A stretch of 64,000 nucleotides of DNA from DATDAH01 sp963725155 (GTDB lineage: Bacteria; Actinomycetota; Acidimicrobiia; Acidimicrobiales; DATDAH01): contig CAVRXU010000009.1 of assembly GCA_963725155.1 (NCBI GenBank), positions 62,001 through 126,000 on the forward strand. Reading direction: 5' to 3'. Within the stretch, counting starts at the first letter, position 1. The number at the start of each line of letters is the position of its first letter. Below the pieces are notes generated by a model. It worked only from the letters and a program-made list of their open reading frames with translations. It searched no databases and was not told where the DNA came from. Below are positions 1 to 7,078 of this stretch, one piece after another. The position numbers and the translations under genes are program-made.

Positions 1-659
1 TCGTCGACCGGGGCGGCGTCGGCCAGCAGCGCCCGGTCGATGCGGTGCCGGGCCATCAGCTCCTGGGCCTTGGCCGTGTACGCCTCGGCTTCGGCGTCGA
101 AGGTGGTGGACTCGGCCTTCGCCAGCAGGGCCCGGATCTTGGCCAGGAGGCCGGCAGGCAGGTCGCCGGTCGGGTGGACCCTGCCCTCCACCCAGGCCGA
201 CGGCGGGTCGACCAGCCGGGGGATGGTGGGCAGGGTCTGGAGGACTCCCAGGAGGCCGAACGTGACGTCGACCACATCCGCGCTGCCGGTGCCGGCATGG
301 ACCAGCGCCGCCGCGAGGTCGCCCCGCTCGGCGACGACCCCGATGTCCTCGAGCTGAGCCATCCACCCCCGAGCGACGCGACCCCCGAGGTCGGCGTAGC
401 TCGCCGCCTCCGTCGCCATGACCCCGCGGAGCAAGCGGGCGGCGTCGGCCCCCACCCGGCGCTGGACGAAGCGATGCAGGTCGACCGGCTGCCAACCCCG
501 CTCCCACGCGGCGGCGACCGAGGCCTCCAGGTCGGCGGCGATGGCGGCGGCGGCCTCTGGGCGCGGTCCGGACGCGAACTGGCCCGCCGGCGGAGAACCG
601 CTGGGTCGGGGACGCTTGCGGGCCTTCATGGCTCGGCGCTGGCGGTTGCTCTTGCCCAT
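1..659 (-). CDS. DUF2786 domain protein (3' end outside window)
   Basis: Partial gene; about 219 residues are visible and the frame runs off the left edge. The start is very basic (MGKSNRQRRAMKARKRPR), then comes a helical region. At about residues 170-215 lies the DUF2786 motif (LLAKIRALLAKAESTTFDAE...KAQELMARHRID). DUF2786 proteins have no settled function; some are phage-linked or DNA-associated, which the basic N-terminus would suit. The ATG at 659 is supported by a TAGACA hexamer at 671-666 that ends exactly 6 nt before it, the leaderless arrangement seen repeatedly in this window. Family call good, function unknown. Confidence 0.75.
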   Translation of the reverse strand, partial: MGKSNRQRRAMKARKRPRPSGSPPAGQFASGPRPEAAAAIAADLEASVAAAWERGWQPVDLHRFVQRRVGADAARLLRGVMATEAASYADLGGRVARGWMAQLEDIGVVAERGDLAAALVHAGTGSADVVDVTFGLLGVLQTLPTIPRLVDPPSAWVEGRVHPTGDLPAGLLAKIRALLAKAESTTFDAEAEAYTAKAQELMARHRIDRALLADAAPVD

Positions 660-723
660 CACCCCTGTCTACCGAGGGGGTGTGACGGGAACGGGCGAGT
701 GGGACCGGGGCGCCATGGTCGAG

Positions 724-1095
724 CTACCCCGCTTCGCCCCCGCCGCCCACCACGTCGTCGACGTACAGGCCGAGGTGCTGGGTCACGGCGAGGATGGTCG
801 GTCCGGGCACGTCATGGTCCTCCAGGGCGCCGACGAAGTGTTCGACGAACCGGGAGAAGTGTCGCGGGGTGATGCCTCGGTTGGCGTGGATGGTCCGCAG
901 CGAGGTGCCCGACTTCTCCCCGGAACCGTCGAGGGCAGCCGCCATGAACTCCTGCTGCATGGCCACGAGCCGGTCCACGTCGGCGGCGGCGAAGATGGCC
1001 GCCAGCATTGGGTCGTTCTGGACTCGGACGTAGAAGTCCTCCACGACCTGATCGAGCACGGCCCGACCGCCAATGTCCTGCACGAGATCGGTCAT
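724..1095 (-). CDS. glbN: Group I truncated haemoglobin (trHbN-like)
   Basis: A 123-residue bacterial-type globin binding haem b; family members bind O2 and detoxify NO. Visible: the B9/B10 Phe21-Tyr22 pair, and proximal His70 in the family segment TIHANRGITPRHF. Length matches trHbN. Longer in-frame starts exist, but they run into the ATPase gene. ATG 1095 is chosen because CACAAT (1107-1102) lies exactly 6 nt upstream and a DosR-like box (1131-1144) is centred 42.5 bp upstream, implying a leaderless transcript starting at the ATG. It follows the P1B-5 ATPase on the same strand after 77 nt. Likely oxygen/NO-responsive (inference). Confidence 0.88.
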   Translation of the reverse strand: MTDLVQDIGGRAVLDQVVEDFYVRVQNDPMLAAIFAAADVDRLVAMQQEFMAAALDGSGEKSGTSLRTIHANRGITPRHFSRFVEHFVGALEDHDVPGPTILAVTQHLGLYVDDVVGGGGEAG

Positions 1096-1130
1096 GGGGT
1101 CATTGTGCACTTCCTGGCCGCTCGACCCCA

Positions 1131-1144
1131 GGGGAGAAGGTCCC
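1131..1144 (-). promoter_or_regulatory. DosR-like box upstream of globin
   Basis: Minus-strand GGGACCTTCTCCCC matches 10 of 14 positions of the mycobacterial DosR core GGGACTWWAGTCCC. Its centre is 42.5 bp from the globin ATG, and a -10-like CACAAT sits in register between them. The match alone is modest in GC-rich DNA; the shared spacing with other boxes here is the stronger argument. Confidence 0.45.
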
Positions 1145-1172
1145 GACGGCGGGCGCGTTCCCGCCAGGGGAC

Positions 1173-3506
1173 TCAGTACTCGTCCGGGGCGTCGACCAAC
1201 GAGAGGTAGCCCTCGTCCTCCTGGGCGAAGTGCAGGTCCAGGATGGCGTGGAGCCCGTAGAGGACCCGGCGCAGCTCGGTCAGGTCGTCGGGGTCGGGGT
1301 CGGCGGGATCTGCCTCGTCGAGGAGACGACCGAGGCGATGGACCAGGTGGGCGATCTCGACGTGGCCCCGGCTCATGGTCCCGGTCGGGTCGGTGCCACC
1401 CAGGACCTTGGCGAGCACCGGGTAGAGGATGGCGTCCTCGGCCTCTTCGTGGGGGAGGAGGTCCTCGACCAGGAACTCGTGGACCTCGCGGACCTGGGCC
1501 AGCGCCCGGTCGGGCGGGAGGACGTCGATCTGGTCGGCGGCCACCCGTAGGCGGTCGAGGTCGGGACGCAGGGTTTGGTGCTCGCCGCTGAACCGGTGCA
1601 CCAGGGCCTCGTCCTCCGCGTCGACCCGCGCCTCGGACCCGGGCACCCGCAGGACGCGGAGGGCGTTCAGGATCACCGCGACGTCGATCACCTCCTGCAG
1701 GACGGCGCCCCAGGTCGGCGGGAGGAAGCCGAGCGCGGCGAAGCCCATCGCCGTCAGCGACAGGCCGATGCCGACCACCACGCTCTGCCGGGCGATGTCC
1801 CGTGACCGGCGGGCAATGGCGATGGCGTCGCCGAGCCGGTCGAGGCGGTCGACGGTCAGGACCACGTCGGCGGCTTCGGAGGACGCGGTGGCCCCCCGGG
1901 CTCCGACGGCCACGCCGACACCGGCCAGGGCCAGGGCGGGCGCGTCGTTGATCCCGTCGCCCACCATGATCGTGCGCCCGGTCCGGCCTTCGGCCACGAC
2001 GGCGTCGACCTTCTCCGCCGGGCTGCGCTCGGCGAGCACCTCGTCGACGCCGATGACGGCGCCGACGGTGCTGGCGACATCGGCCCGGTCGCCGGTGACC
2101 ATCACCACCCGGCGCACCCCGCCCCGCCGGAGCCGCCGCACCGTGCGGGCGGCGTCCGGGCGGATGGGGTCGTCGAGGACGATGCCGCCGACGGGCTCGC
2201 CGTCGACTCGGACGAACAGGGTGAGCGCGCCGTCGAGATCGGCGCGACGGCGCACGCCGTGGGCCCACGCAGGCAGCGGACCGGGCAGCAGCCACCTGGC
2301 GCTACCCACCTCGACCCGCCGCCCGTCGAGTGCGCCACTGACGCCTCGGCCCGGCTGGTCCTCGACGTCCGTGGGGAGCTGGAGCTCGAGCCCCCGGGCG
2401 TGAGCGGCCCTCACGACGGCGCCGGCCAGGACGTGGGGCGAGACCTGGTCGAGGGAGGCGGCCAGGCGCAGGATCTCGTCGGCACCGAGGTCGTCGGCGG
2501 CCGCGGGCACCACCTCGGCCACGGTCGGGCGTCCCGTGGTCAAGGTGCCCGTCTTGTCGAAAAGGAGCACCTCGCCGTCGGCCAGTTGCTCGAGGGCGGC
2601 CCCGCCCTTGACGACCACGCCCCGCTTGGCCGCCCGGGACAGGCCGCTGACGATGGCGACTGGGGCCGCGAGGACAAGGGGGCAGGGCGTGGCCACGACC
2701 AGGACGGCCACGGCCCGGACTGCGTCGCCCGACACCAGCCAGGCGGCACCGGCCACGGCGAAGCTGACGACCAGGAAGAACGCGGCGTAGCGGTCGGCCA
2801 GCCGCACGAACGGGGCGCTCGAGGCCTGCGCCTCGGCCACCAGGCGGACGATGCCGGCGTAGGTGCTGTCGTCGGCCCTCGTGGTCGCCCGGAGGTCGAA
2901 GGCGCCGCCCGCGTTGACCACGCCGCTCCGCACGACGTCACCGACGCCCCGTTCGACCGGGAGGGGCTCACCGGTCAGCGCCGATTCGTCCAGTACGGCG
3001 GTGTGGTCGGCGACCAGACCGTCGACGGGAACGACCTCGCCCGTCTGCACCAGCATCAGGTCACCGGGCCCGACCTCGGACAGGTCGGGGGAGGTCAGCT
3101 CGCCGTCCGTGTACCGGTGGACGACCCGTGGGGCCCGCTCGAGCAGGGCCTGCAGGTCGTGGCGGGCCCGGCTCGCGGCCCGGGCCTCGAGCGCGCGGCC
3201 GCTGGCCAGCATGACGGTGATCACCGCGCCGGCCAGGTACTCCTCAGTGGCCAGCGTGCCGACGAGGGCGACGAGGGCGATGAGGTCGACCCCGAGGCGA
3301 CCCTGCCGGACAGCGTTCAGCACCCAGGCGCCGGAAGCGACCGCGCCGAGGACCGCGGTGGCCGTCCAGGCGAGGTCGCCCGCCCCGGCCCGGCTGGCCA
3401 GGTGGAGGACCGCACCGAGCCCGAGCCCGGCCAGGGACGCGGCCAACAGCGTCGACTCCCGCCAGAACCACGAGGGCGCGCCCGGAGGCGTCGCCGGATC
3501 AGTCAT
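1173..3506 (-). CDS. P1B-5-type metal ATPase with C-terminal hemerythrin domain
   Basis: A 777-residue inner-membrane metal efflux ATPase. Visible in order: N-terminal membrane helices without a soluble metal-binding domain; actuator TGE at 178-180; membrane motif TPCPL at 273-277; phosphorylation motif DKTGT with Asp317; nucleotide-domain SPHVLA; hinge GDGINDAPAL. An HHE hemerythrin domain follows from about 640, with HEFL, HEEAE, GHVEI and LHAILDLHFAQEDE. A TPC motif plus C-terminal hemerythrin defines the P1B-5 subgroup, for which Ni/Fe transport has been reported; the diiron site may sense O2 or Fe. A longer in-frame start at 3647 would overlap the upstream gene, so ATG 3506 is preferred. 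GAGCCT (3519-3514) and a DosR-like box support that start. Confidence 0.9.
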   Translation of the reverse strand: MTDPATPPGAPSWFWRESTLLAASLAGLGLGAVLHLASRAGAGDLAWTATAVLGAVASGAWVLNAVRQGRLGVDLIALVALVGTLATEEYLAGAVITVMLASGRALEARAASRARHDLQALLERAPRVVHRYTDGELTSPDLSEVGPGDLMLVQTGEVVPVDGLVADHTAVLDESALTGEPLPVERGVGDVVRSGVVNAGGAFDLRATTRADDSTYAGIVRLVAEAQASSAPFVRLADRYAAFFLVVSFAVAGAAWLVSGDAVRAVAVLVVATPCPLVLAAPVAIVSGLSRAAKRGVVVKGGAALEQLADGEVLLFDKTGTLTTGRPTVAEVVPAAADDLGADEILRLAASLDQVSPHVLAGAVVRAAHARGLELQLPTDVEDQPGRGVSGALDGRRVEVGSARWLLPGPLPAWAHGVRRRADLDGALTLFVRVDGEPVGGIVLDDPIRPDAARTVRRLRRGGVRRVVMVTGDRADVASTVGAVIGVDEVLAERSPAEKVDAVVAEGRTGRTIMVGDGINDAPALALAGVGVAVGARGATASSEAADVVLTVDRLDRLGDAIAIARRSRDIARQSVVVGIGLSLTAMGFAALGFLPPTWGAVLQEVIDVAVILNALRVLRVPGSEARVDAEDEALVHRFSGEHQTLRPDLDRLRVAADQIDVLPPDRALAQVREVHEFLVEDLLPHEEAEDAILYPVLAKVLGGTDPTGTMSRGHVEIAHLVHRLGRLLDEADPADPDPDDLTELRRVLYGLHAILDLHFAQEDEGYLSLVDAPDEY

Positions 3507-3542
3507 CACGGACAGGCTCGCACCGTCAGCGGCGGCGGGTGC

Positions 3543-3556
3543 GGGGCGGAGGTCCC
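3543..3556 (-). promoter_or_regulatory. DosR-like box upstream of the P1B-5 ATPase
   Basis: Minus strand GGGACCTCCGCCCC matches 10 of 14 positions of the DosR core. If its centre is at -42.5, transcription starts at 3507, one base before the chosen ATG. The -10-like GAGCCT (3519-3514) then falls at the correct place. The box lies just past the 3' end of the gene that starts at 3850, so it would let the ATPase be transcribed on its own. Confidence 0.4.
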
Positions 3557-3562
3557 TTTCCG

Positions 3563-3850
3563 TCAGGTCGTGGGTCCATCCTGTTGGCGGCGCATCTCCC
3601 GTTCGATGTCGGCTTCGGAGATGGGCCGTTGGCCGAAGAGGGTCCAAGCGTGCAGCACCAGGCCGATGCCCCAGCCCAGGATCGGCCAGATCGGCCAGAA
3701 GTAGCCGGATCCCGTCACGGCCCAGATCCCGACCAGGAAGCTGTTGACGACGACGTAGGACACGACGTGGGTGCGGAAGTCGCGCTTGTCCTCGAGGCGC
3801 TTCAGGGCTGCGGCCCGGGGGTCGACCTCGGTCGGCAGGGGATCGTCCAT
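3563..3850 (-). CDS. 2TM domain membrane protein
   Basis: A 95-residue protein with the 2TM layout: a charged N-terminus with ALKRLEDKRDFRTHVVSY, two hydrophobic helices (about 30-45 and 52-68) separated by WPIWPILGWG, and a basic tail (EADIEREMRRQQ). 2TM domains occur alone or on histidine kinases; no catalytic residues are visible. A GGGAG element on the minus strand lies 8 nt before ATG 3850. It precedes the P1B-5 ATPase and may be co-transcribed with it. Function unknown. Confidence 0.75.
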   Translation of the reverse strand: MDDPLPTEVDPRAAALKRLEDKRDFRTHVVSYVVVNSFLVGIWAVTGSGYFWPIWPILGWGIGLVLHAWTLFGQRPISEADIEREMRRQQDGPTT

Positions 3851-3851
3851 C

Positions 3852-3980
3852 TCAGGTCTCCCGACCGTCGACCGCGGGTACGCGGCGGCCGTCCGCTGGC
3901 CCGTCCCAGCCGACGGGCGGGTCGATGGCCTCGGGGGACCAGCACCCCATGAAGGGAAGCTGTCGCAGGATGGCGCTCAC
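3852..3980 (-). CDS. Possible 42-residue ORF upstream of the 2TM gene
   Basis: A GTG-initiated frame ends 1 nt before the 2TM start codon. It includes the peptide FMGCWSPEAIDPPVGWDG and then a polar tail. I recognise no family. Tight spacing to the next ORF and the lack of a competing gene on the other strand are the only support. It could equally be untranslated leader DNA. Confidence 0.2.
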   Translation of the reverse strand: MSAILRQLPFMGCWSPEAIDPPVGWDGPADGRRVPAVDGRET

Positions 3981-4014
3981 GCCTGCAGCTTGGGCGCCGG
4001 CCCCGTCGCTGCCC

Positions 4015-4030
4015 AGGGCCTTTGGTCCCT
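4015..4030 (+). promoter_or_regulatory. DosR-like box upstream of the Ddn-like reductase
   Basis: AGGGCCTTTGGTCCCT. The reverse complement core GGGACCAAAGGCCC matches 12 of 14 positions of the DosR core, the best in the window. Its centre is exactly 42.5 bp from GTG 4065. GAGGAT (4053-4058) lies 6 nt before that GTG. A nearly identical 16-mer occurs at 54338, upstream of the aldolase. Confidence 0.55.
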
Positions 4031-4064
4031 TGCCGGTCCAATGGCGGGCCACGAGGATCGGGCT

Positions 4065-4418
4065 GTGTGGTTCATGAATCACGTCGCCGCGCCAATGGTC
4101 CGTGCCCTGCTCCGCTCGCCCCTCCACGGCCTGCTCAGCGGCTCGGTCCTGCTCGTCACCTACCGAGGGCGCCGCAGCGGCCGAGCGTTCACCCTCCCCG
4201 TCCAGTACGTCCGCGATGAGGACGCCTTCGTGGTCACCGTCGGGGCGCCGGGGGCCAAGCAGTGGTGGCGCAACTTCACCGAGCCCCGGCCGGCCGAGCT
4301 GCTGGTCCGACGCCGTACCGTGGCCGTGACCGGCGAGGTCGAGACCGACCGCGACGGCGCGACCCGGCTCGTCTTCACGCCCGATGCCGCTCCCCCCGTT
4401 GACCTCAGTCAGGCGTGA
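4065..4418 (+). CDS. Ddn/DUF385-family nitroreductase-like protein
   Basis: A 117-residue protein of the split beta-barrel family that includes deazaflavin (F420)-dependent Ddn. Typical segments are SGSVLLVTYRGRRSGR, TLPVQYVRDEDAFVV and GAPGAKQWWRNF. It lacks the longer C-terminus of Ddn proper, so F420 binding is inferred from the family. GTG 4065 is chosen over ATG 4074 because GAGGAT lies 6 nt upstream and a DosR-like box is centred 42.5 bp upstream; no Shine-Dalgarno is visible for either. Related nitroreductases belong to the mycobacterial dormancy regulon. Confidence 0.7.
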   Translation: MWFMNHVAAPMVRALLRSPLHGLLSGSVLLVTYRGRRSGRAFTLPVQYVRDEDAFVVTVGAPGAKQWWRNFTEPRPAELLVRRRTVAVTGEVETDRDGATRLVFTPDAAPPVDLSQA

Positions 4419-4455
4419 CCCCGACCGGGCGCGGGCGAAGCCGGGAGTCCTCCGC

Positions 4456-4686
4456 CTACAGCCCTTGGGTGGGATCCGGCCCGAAGTTGGGCGGCGGCGC
4501 GTCCAGCAGCCCGGCTCGACCGCGATCCTCGACGACGTAGGCCAGGATCAGGGCCAGCGGCCAGAAGATCAAGCTCAGGAGGAAGTAGCCAAAGAAGCTA
4601 TGGCCCTTTCGACCGGCGACCCGGGCCGGCCAGAACGCCAGGGCGATCCAGACGACAACGAACAGCACCCAAACGAGGAACCCCAT
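4456..4686 (-). CDS. Small membrane protein
   Basis: A 76-residue protein with two hydrophobic helices: GFLVWVLFVVVWIALAFW at the N-terminus and FFGYFLLSLIFWPLALILAY in the middle, joined by a basic loop (PARVAGRKGHS). The tail is polar (APPPNFGPDPTQ). ATG 4686 has AAGGG on the minus strand at a workable distance; the longer in-frame start gives an implausible Gly/Arg/Ala-rich extension. No family recognised. It shares a 13-bp upstream element (4739-4751) with the DUF4234 gene. Confidence 0.65.
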   Translation of the reverse strand: MGFLVWVLFVVVWIALAFWPARVAGRKGHSFFGYFLLSLIFWPLALILAYVVEDRGRAGLLDAPPPNFGPDPTQGL

Positions 4687-4738
4687 CAGCCCTTCACCAT
4701 CCGTCCTCTGTAGTCCGCGAGCCGGCGCTGCGGCTCCC

Positions 4739-4751
4739 GCCGGAGCGTAGG
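4739..4751 (-). promoter_or_regulatory. Promoter-like element CCTACGCTCCGGC (copy 1)
   Basis: Minus strand CCTACGCTCCGGC, containing a TACGCT -10-like hexamer, about 55 bp upstream of the membrane protein starting at 4686. The same 13-mer is at 5270-5282 upstream of the DUF4234 gene, and CCTACGCT recurs at 11347-11340 upstream of the alcohol dehydrogenase. Recurrence at similar positions suggests a promoter. Confidence 0.4.
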
Positions 4752-4845
4752 GGCCAGAGCGACCGGCCGCCGCGCCCACCACCGCCGGCCACCGTCAACC
4801 GCGGTCGACGTTCCTCAGCAATGCCGGCGGGACGGTTCGGCGGGC

Positions 4846-5223
4846 TCAGACCGGAGGCGGCGGAGGCGCCGCGGCTGCGCCCTGGGGCGCGGCCGCCCAC
4901 AGCTTGTTGAGGTTGGACTGGTAGTAGACGATCTCGAAGCCGCCGACGATGGCCAGCAGCAAACCGAGCCAGCCGTTCGTGCGGTTGCTGCCCATGGCGT
5001 TCTCCTGGGCCCGGCCGATGCGGCTGCCCGTGCGCACGATGGTGACGATGTTGCAGATGGGCACGAAGAGGGCCAGCATCGCCAGCACGGGGTCGACCTC
5101 GATGCTGGGGTCGTAGTCGTTGACCTCTTCGTTGGCCTTGTACCACCAGTAGAGGAAGTAGATCCCGAGGGTGATTATGGAGAGGCCCCAGACCCCCCAG
5201 GGATGTCGGGTCTTACCGATCAT
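4846..5223 (-). CDS. DUF4234 domain membrane protein
   Basis: A 125-residue membrane protein. The N-terminal signature RHPWGVWGLSIITLGIYFLY followed by WWYKANEEVNDYDPSIEVDP is typical of DUF4234. There are three to four hydrophobic helices, a GSRIGRAQE loop, and a C-terminus rich in Ala and Pro (APPPPPV). GAGGAG lies upstream of ATG 5223. Members have no known activity. It is transcribed in the same direction as the next small membrane gene but with a separate promoter-like element. Confidence 0.8.
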   Translation of the reverse strand: MIGKTRHPWGVWGLSIITLGIYFLYWWYKANEEVNDYDPSIEVDPVLAMLALFVPICNIVTIVRTGSRIGRAQENAMGSNRTNGWLGLLLAIVGGFEIVYYQSNLNKLWAAAPQGAAAAPPPPPV

Positions 5224-5269
5224 GGCGATCTCCTCGCAGGGCGGGCCGTCCGGTCGTCGGCGTGCTGGG

Positions 5270-5282
5270 GCCGGAGCGTAGG
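5270..5282 (-). promoter_or_regulatory. Promoter-like element CCTACGCTCCGGC (copy 2)
   Basis: Exact second copy of the 13-mer at 4739-4751, here about 47 bp upstream of the DUF4234 start. TACGCT is the candidate -10. Confidence 0.4.
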
Positions 5283-5310
5283 CGACGGGCCGCGGCGACC
5301 GCCTCGACCG

Positions 5311-6891
5311 CTACGAACGGTGGGCGGCCCGGACCAGATCGGCGCCCCGCTCGCCGATCATGACGGCCGGGGCGTGGGTGTGGCCTCGGGTGATGCGGGG
5401 CATCACCGAGGCGTCGACCACCCGGAGGCCGTCGACCCCGCGGACCCGGAGCTCGGGGTCGACGACGCTGTCGGCGTCCGCGCCCATCCGGCAGGTGCCG
5501 ACCGGGTGGTAGAGGGTCTCGGCCTGCTCGGCCAGGAACGTCTCGATGGCGGCATCGTCCTCCCCCGCCGGCGCTTCGATCGGCGCGCCGACGTAGGGGG
5601 CCAGGGCCTTCGTGTCCAGCAGGCGCTGGGCCTGGCGGACCCCGAGGACCATGGTGGCGAGGTCGACGCCGGACTGCAGGTAGCCGGGATCGATCCTCGG
5701 AGGGACGGCGGGGTCGGAGGCGGCGAGGCGCACGGATCCTCGACTCTCGGGCTGCAGCAGGACCGGGCCCAGGGTGACACCGTGGCCCGGCGACTCCTCG
5801 ACCTGGCCGTGGTCGATGTAGGGCACCGGGGCGAAGATCAGCTCGATGTCCGGCGCCGGCAGGTCGGCCCGCGTCTTGATGAACGCCGCGGCCTCCCCCA
5901 CGTTGGAGGTCAGCAGCCCCCTGCGCTGGGTGAGGTAGCGGAACAGCTGCTTCGGCGTCTCGGCGTCGACCAGGGTCACGGGCTGGGGGCACGTCATGAC
6001 CAGCGCCACCATCAGGTGGTCCTGGAGGTTCTCCCCGACCTGGGGCGAGGCCGCCACCAGCTCGATCCCGTGGTCGGCCAACTGGGCCGGATCGCCGACA
6101 CCGGACCGGAGGAGGAGCAGGGGCGAGCTGACCGCACCGCCGGCCAGGAGGACCTCGCGCTCGGCGATCACCTCGTGGGCGTAGCCCTTGGCGTCGAGGT
6201 AGCGCACGCCCAGGGCCCGGCCGCCGCCCATCAGCACCCGGTCGGCCAGGGCGCCGGTCACCACGGTGAGGTTGGCCCGGCGCATCGCCGGCTTCAGGTA
6301 GGCGTCGTAGGTGCTCCACCGCCGACCCCGCTTCTGGTTGACGACGGTCGGGGCGTAACCCTCGTGATCGCCGGTGTTGTGGTGGGCCTGCCGGCGGAGC
6401 CCGAGCTCGGCACAGGCGGCGAGGTAGGCGCCCGTGGCCGGGTTGGGGTCCCGCTGGTCCTGGATGTGCAGCGGCCCGGACAGCCCGTGGTGCCCGTCGC
6501 CGTCGTCGGGCGAGCGGCACTCCGACCGCTGGAAGAGCGGGAGGACCTCGTCGTACCCCCAGTCGGCGCTGGTGCCGGCCGCCCACCCGTCGTAGTCGGC
6601 CCGGTGTCCCCGGACCCACATCTGGGCGTTGAGCACCGAGGACCCGCCGAGTGCCTTGCCCCGGGGCCAGAACAGCTCCCGCCCGCCCAGCCGCTCCTGG
6701 GGCACGGTGTGCAGGTTCCAGTCCAGGTCGCCGGTGAACAGGGTCGAGAAAGCGGCGGGGATGTTGACCTCCTTGCGCTTCGGCGCCCCACCCGCCTCCA
6801 GCAGCGTCACCGTCGTCGCCGGGTCGGCCGAGAGTCGATGGGCCAGCACGGCCCCCGCTGATCCGCCACCCACGATCACGTAGTCCGTCAT
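5311..6891 (-). CDS. GMC family oxidoreductase (choline dehydrogenase-like)
   Basis: A 526-residue flavoprotein of the glucose-methanol-choline family that oxidises alcohols with FAD. The FAD Rossmann motif is YVIVGGGSAGAVLAHRL at residues 4-20. GMC signature segments include WPRGKALGGSSVLNAQMW; the C-terminal catalytic region has LYHPVGTCRMG and GHTHAPAVMIGERGADLV. ATG 6891 is fixed by a strong GGGAGG ribosome site 5 nt upstream; an in-frame extension has no such site. It is divergent from an MFS transporter across a region with a 12-bp inverted repeat, so the two may share a regulator. Substrate not predictable. Confidence 0.88.
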   Translation of the reverse strand: MTDYVIVGGGSAGAVLAHRLSADPATTVTLLEAGGAPKRKEVNIPAAFSTLFTGDLDWNLHTVPQERLGGRELFWPRGKALGGSSVLNAQMWVRGHRADYDGWAAGTSADWGYDEVLPLFQRSECRSPDDGDGHHGLSGPLHIQDQRDPNPATGAYLAACAELGLRRQAHHNTGDHEGYAPTVVNQKRGRRWSTYDAYLKPAMRRANLTVVTGALADRVLMGGGRALGVRYLDAKGYAHEVIAEREVLLAGGAVSSPLLLLRSGVGDPAQLADHGIELVAASPQVGENLQDHLMVALVMTCPQPVTLVDAETPKQLFRYLTQRRGLLTSNVGEAAAFIKTRADLPAPDIELIFAPVPYIDHGQVEESPGHGVTLGPVLLQPESRGSVRLAASDPAVPPRIDPGYLQSGVDLATMVLGVRQAQRLLDTKALAPYVGAPIEAPAGEDDAAIETFLAEQAETLYHPVGTCRMGADADSVVDPELRVRGVDGLRVVDASVMPRITRGHTHAPAVMIGERGADLVRAAHRS

Positions 6892-6960
6892 GCGCACCTC
6901 CCCCCGAGGATGAGCCATCGTCCCACGGCCCGGTCCCCCCCGCTCTCCGCCTGCTCCCGA

Positions 6961-7008
6961 CAACCTTCGGCAGGACTCGACTCCCGTCGTGGCTGATGCC
7001 GAAGGTTG
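6961..7008. promoter_or_regulatory. 12-bp inverted repeat between divergent GMC and MFS genes
   Basis: CAACCTTCGGCA (6961-6972) pairs perfectly with TGCCGAAGGTTG (6997-7008), separated by 24 bp. It lies between the GMC start (6891) and the MFS leader (7037), with no T-tract, so a two-half-site operator fits better than a terminator. Confidence 0.5.
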
Positions 7009-7024
7009 ACGACGGGGCCGTCTC

Positions 7025-7030
7025 TAGCCT
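7025..7030 (+). promoter_or_regulatory. -10 hexamer TAGCCT of the MFS leader transcript
   Basis: TAGCCT ends exactly 6 nt before GTG 7037, the spacing seen at other leaderless starts in this window. It begins 17 bp after the inverted repeat 6961-7008. Confidence 0.45.
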
Positions 7031-7036
7031 CTGGGG

Positions 7037-7078
7037 GTGACTCGGCCGTCCCGTCCACCCCCGGCGTGCGCCCCGTGA
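7037..7078 (+). CDS. 13-codon leader ORF coupled to the MFS gene
   Basis: GTG-initiated ORF encoding VTRPSRPPPACAP. Its TGA (7076-7078) overlaps the GTG start (7075) of the MFS transporter as GTGA. A -10-like hexamer sits 6 nt before its start codon, so it would be the first ORF on a leaderless transcript. The Pro-Pro-Pro run is a known type of ribosome-stalling sequence. Translation is inferred; the overlap and spacing are what is seen. Confidence 0.45.
   Translation: MTRPSRPPPACAP

Noticed and set aside
724..2295. A 523-codon open frame on the minus strand ending in the globin
   Set aside because: Its first 400 codons are Arg/Pro/Gly-rich and antisense-frame in character, and they overlap the P1B-5 ATPase. 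Only the last 123 codons encode a real protein, with its own promoter-like signals.
2259..3704. Long plus-strand open frame (481 codons) over the ATPase gene
   Set aside because: Low-complexity Gly/Arg/Gln composition and no domain; a high-GC shadow of the minus-strand ATPase.
3852..4127. 91-codon minus-strand frame over the Ddn-like gene start
   Set aside because: Most of it overlaps the reductase and its promoter. Only the last 42 codons are kept, as a low-confidence ORF.
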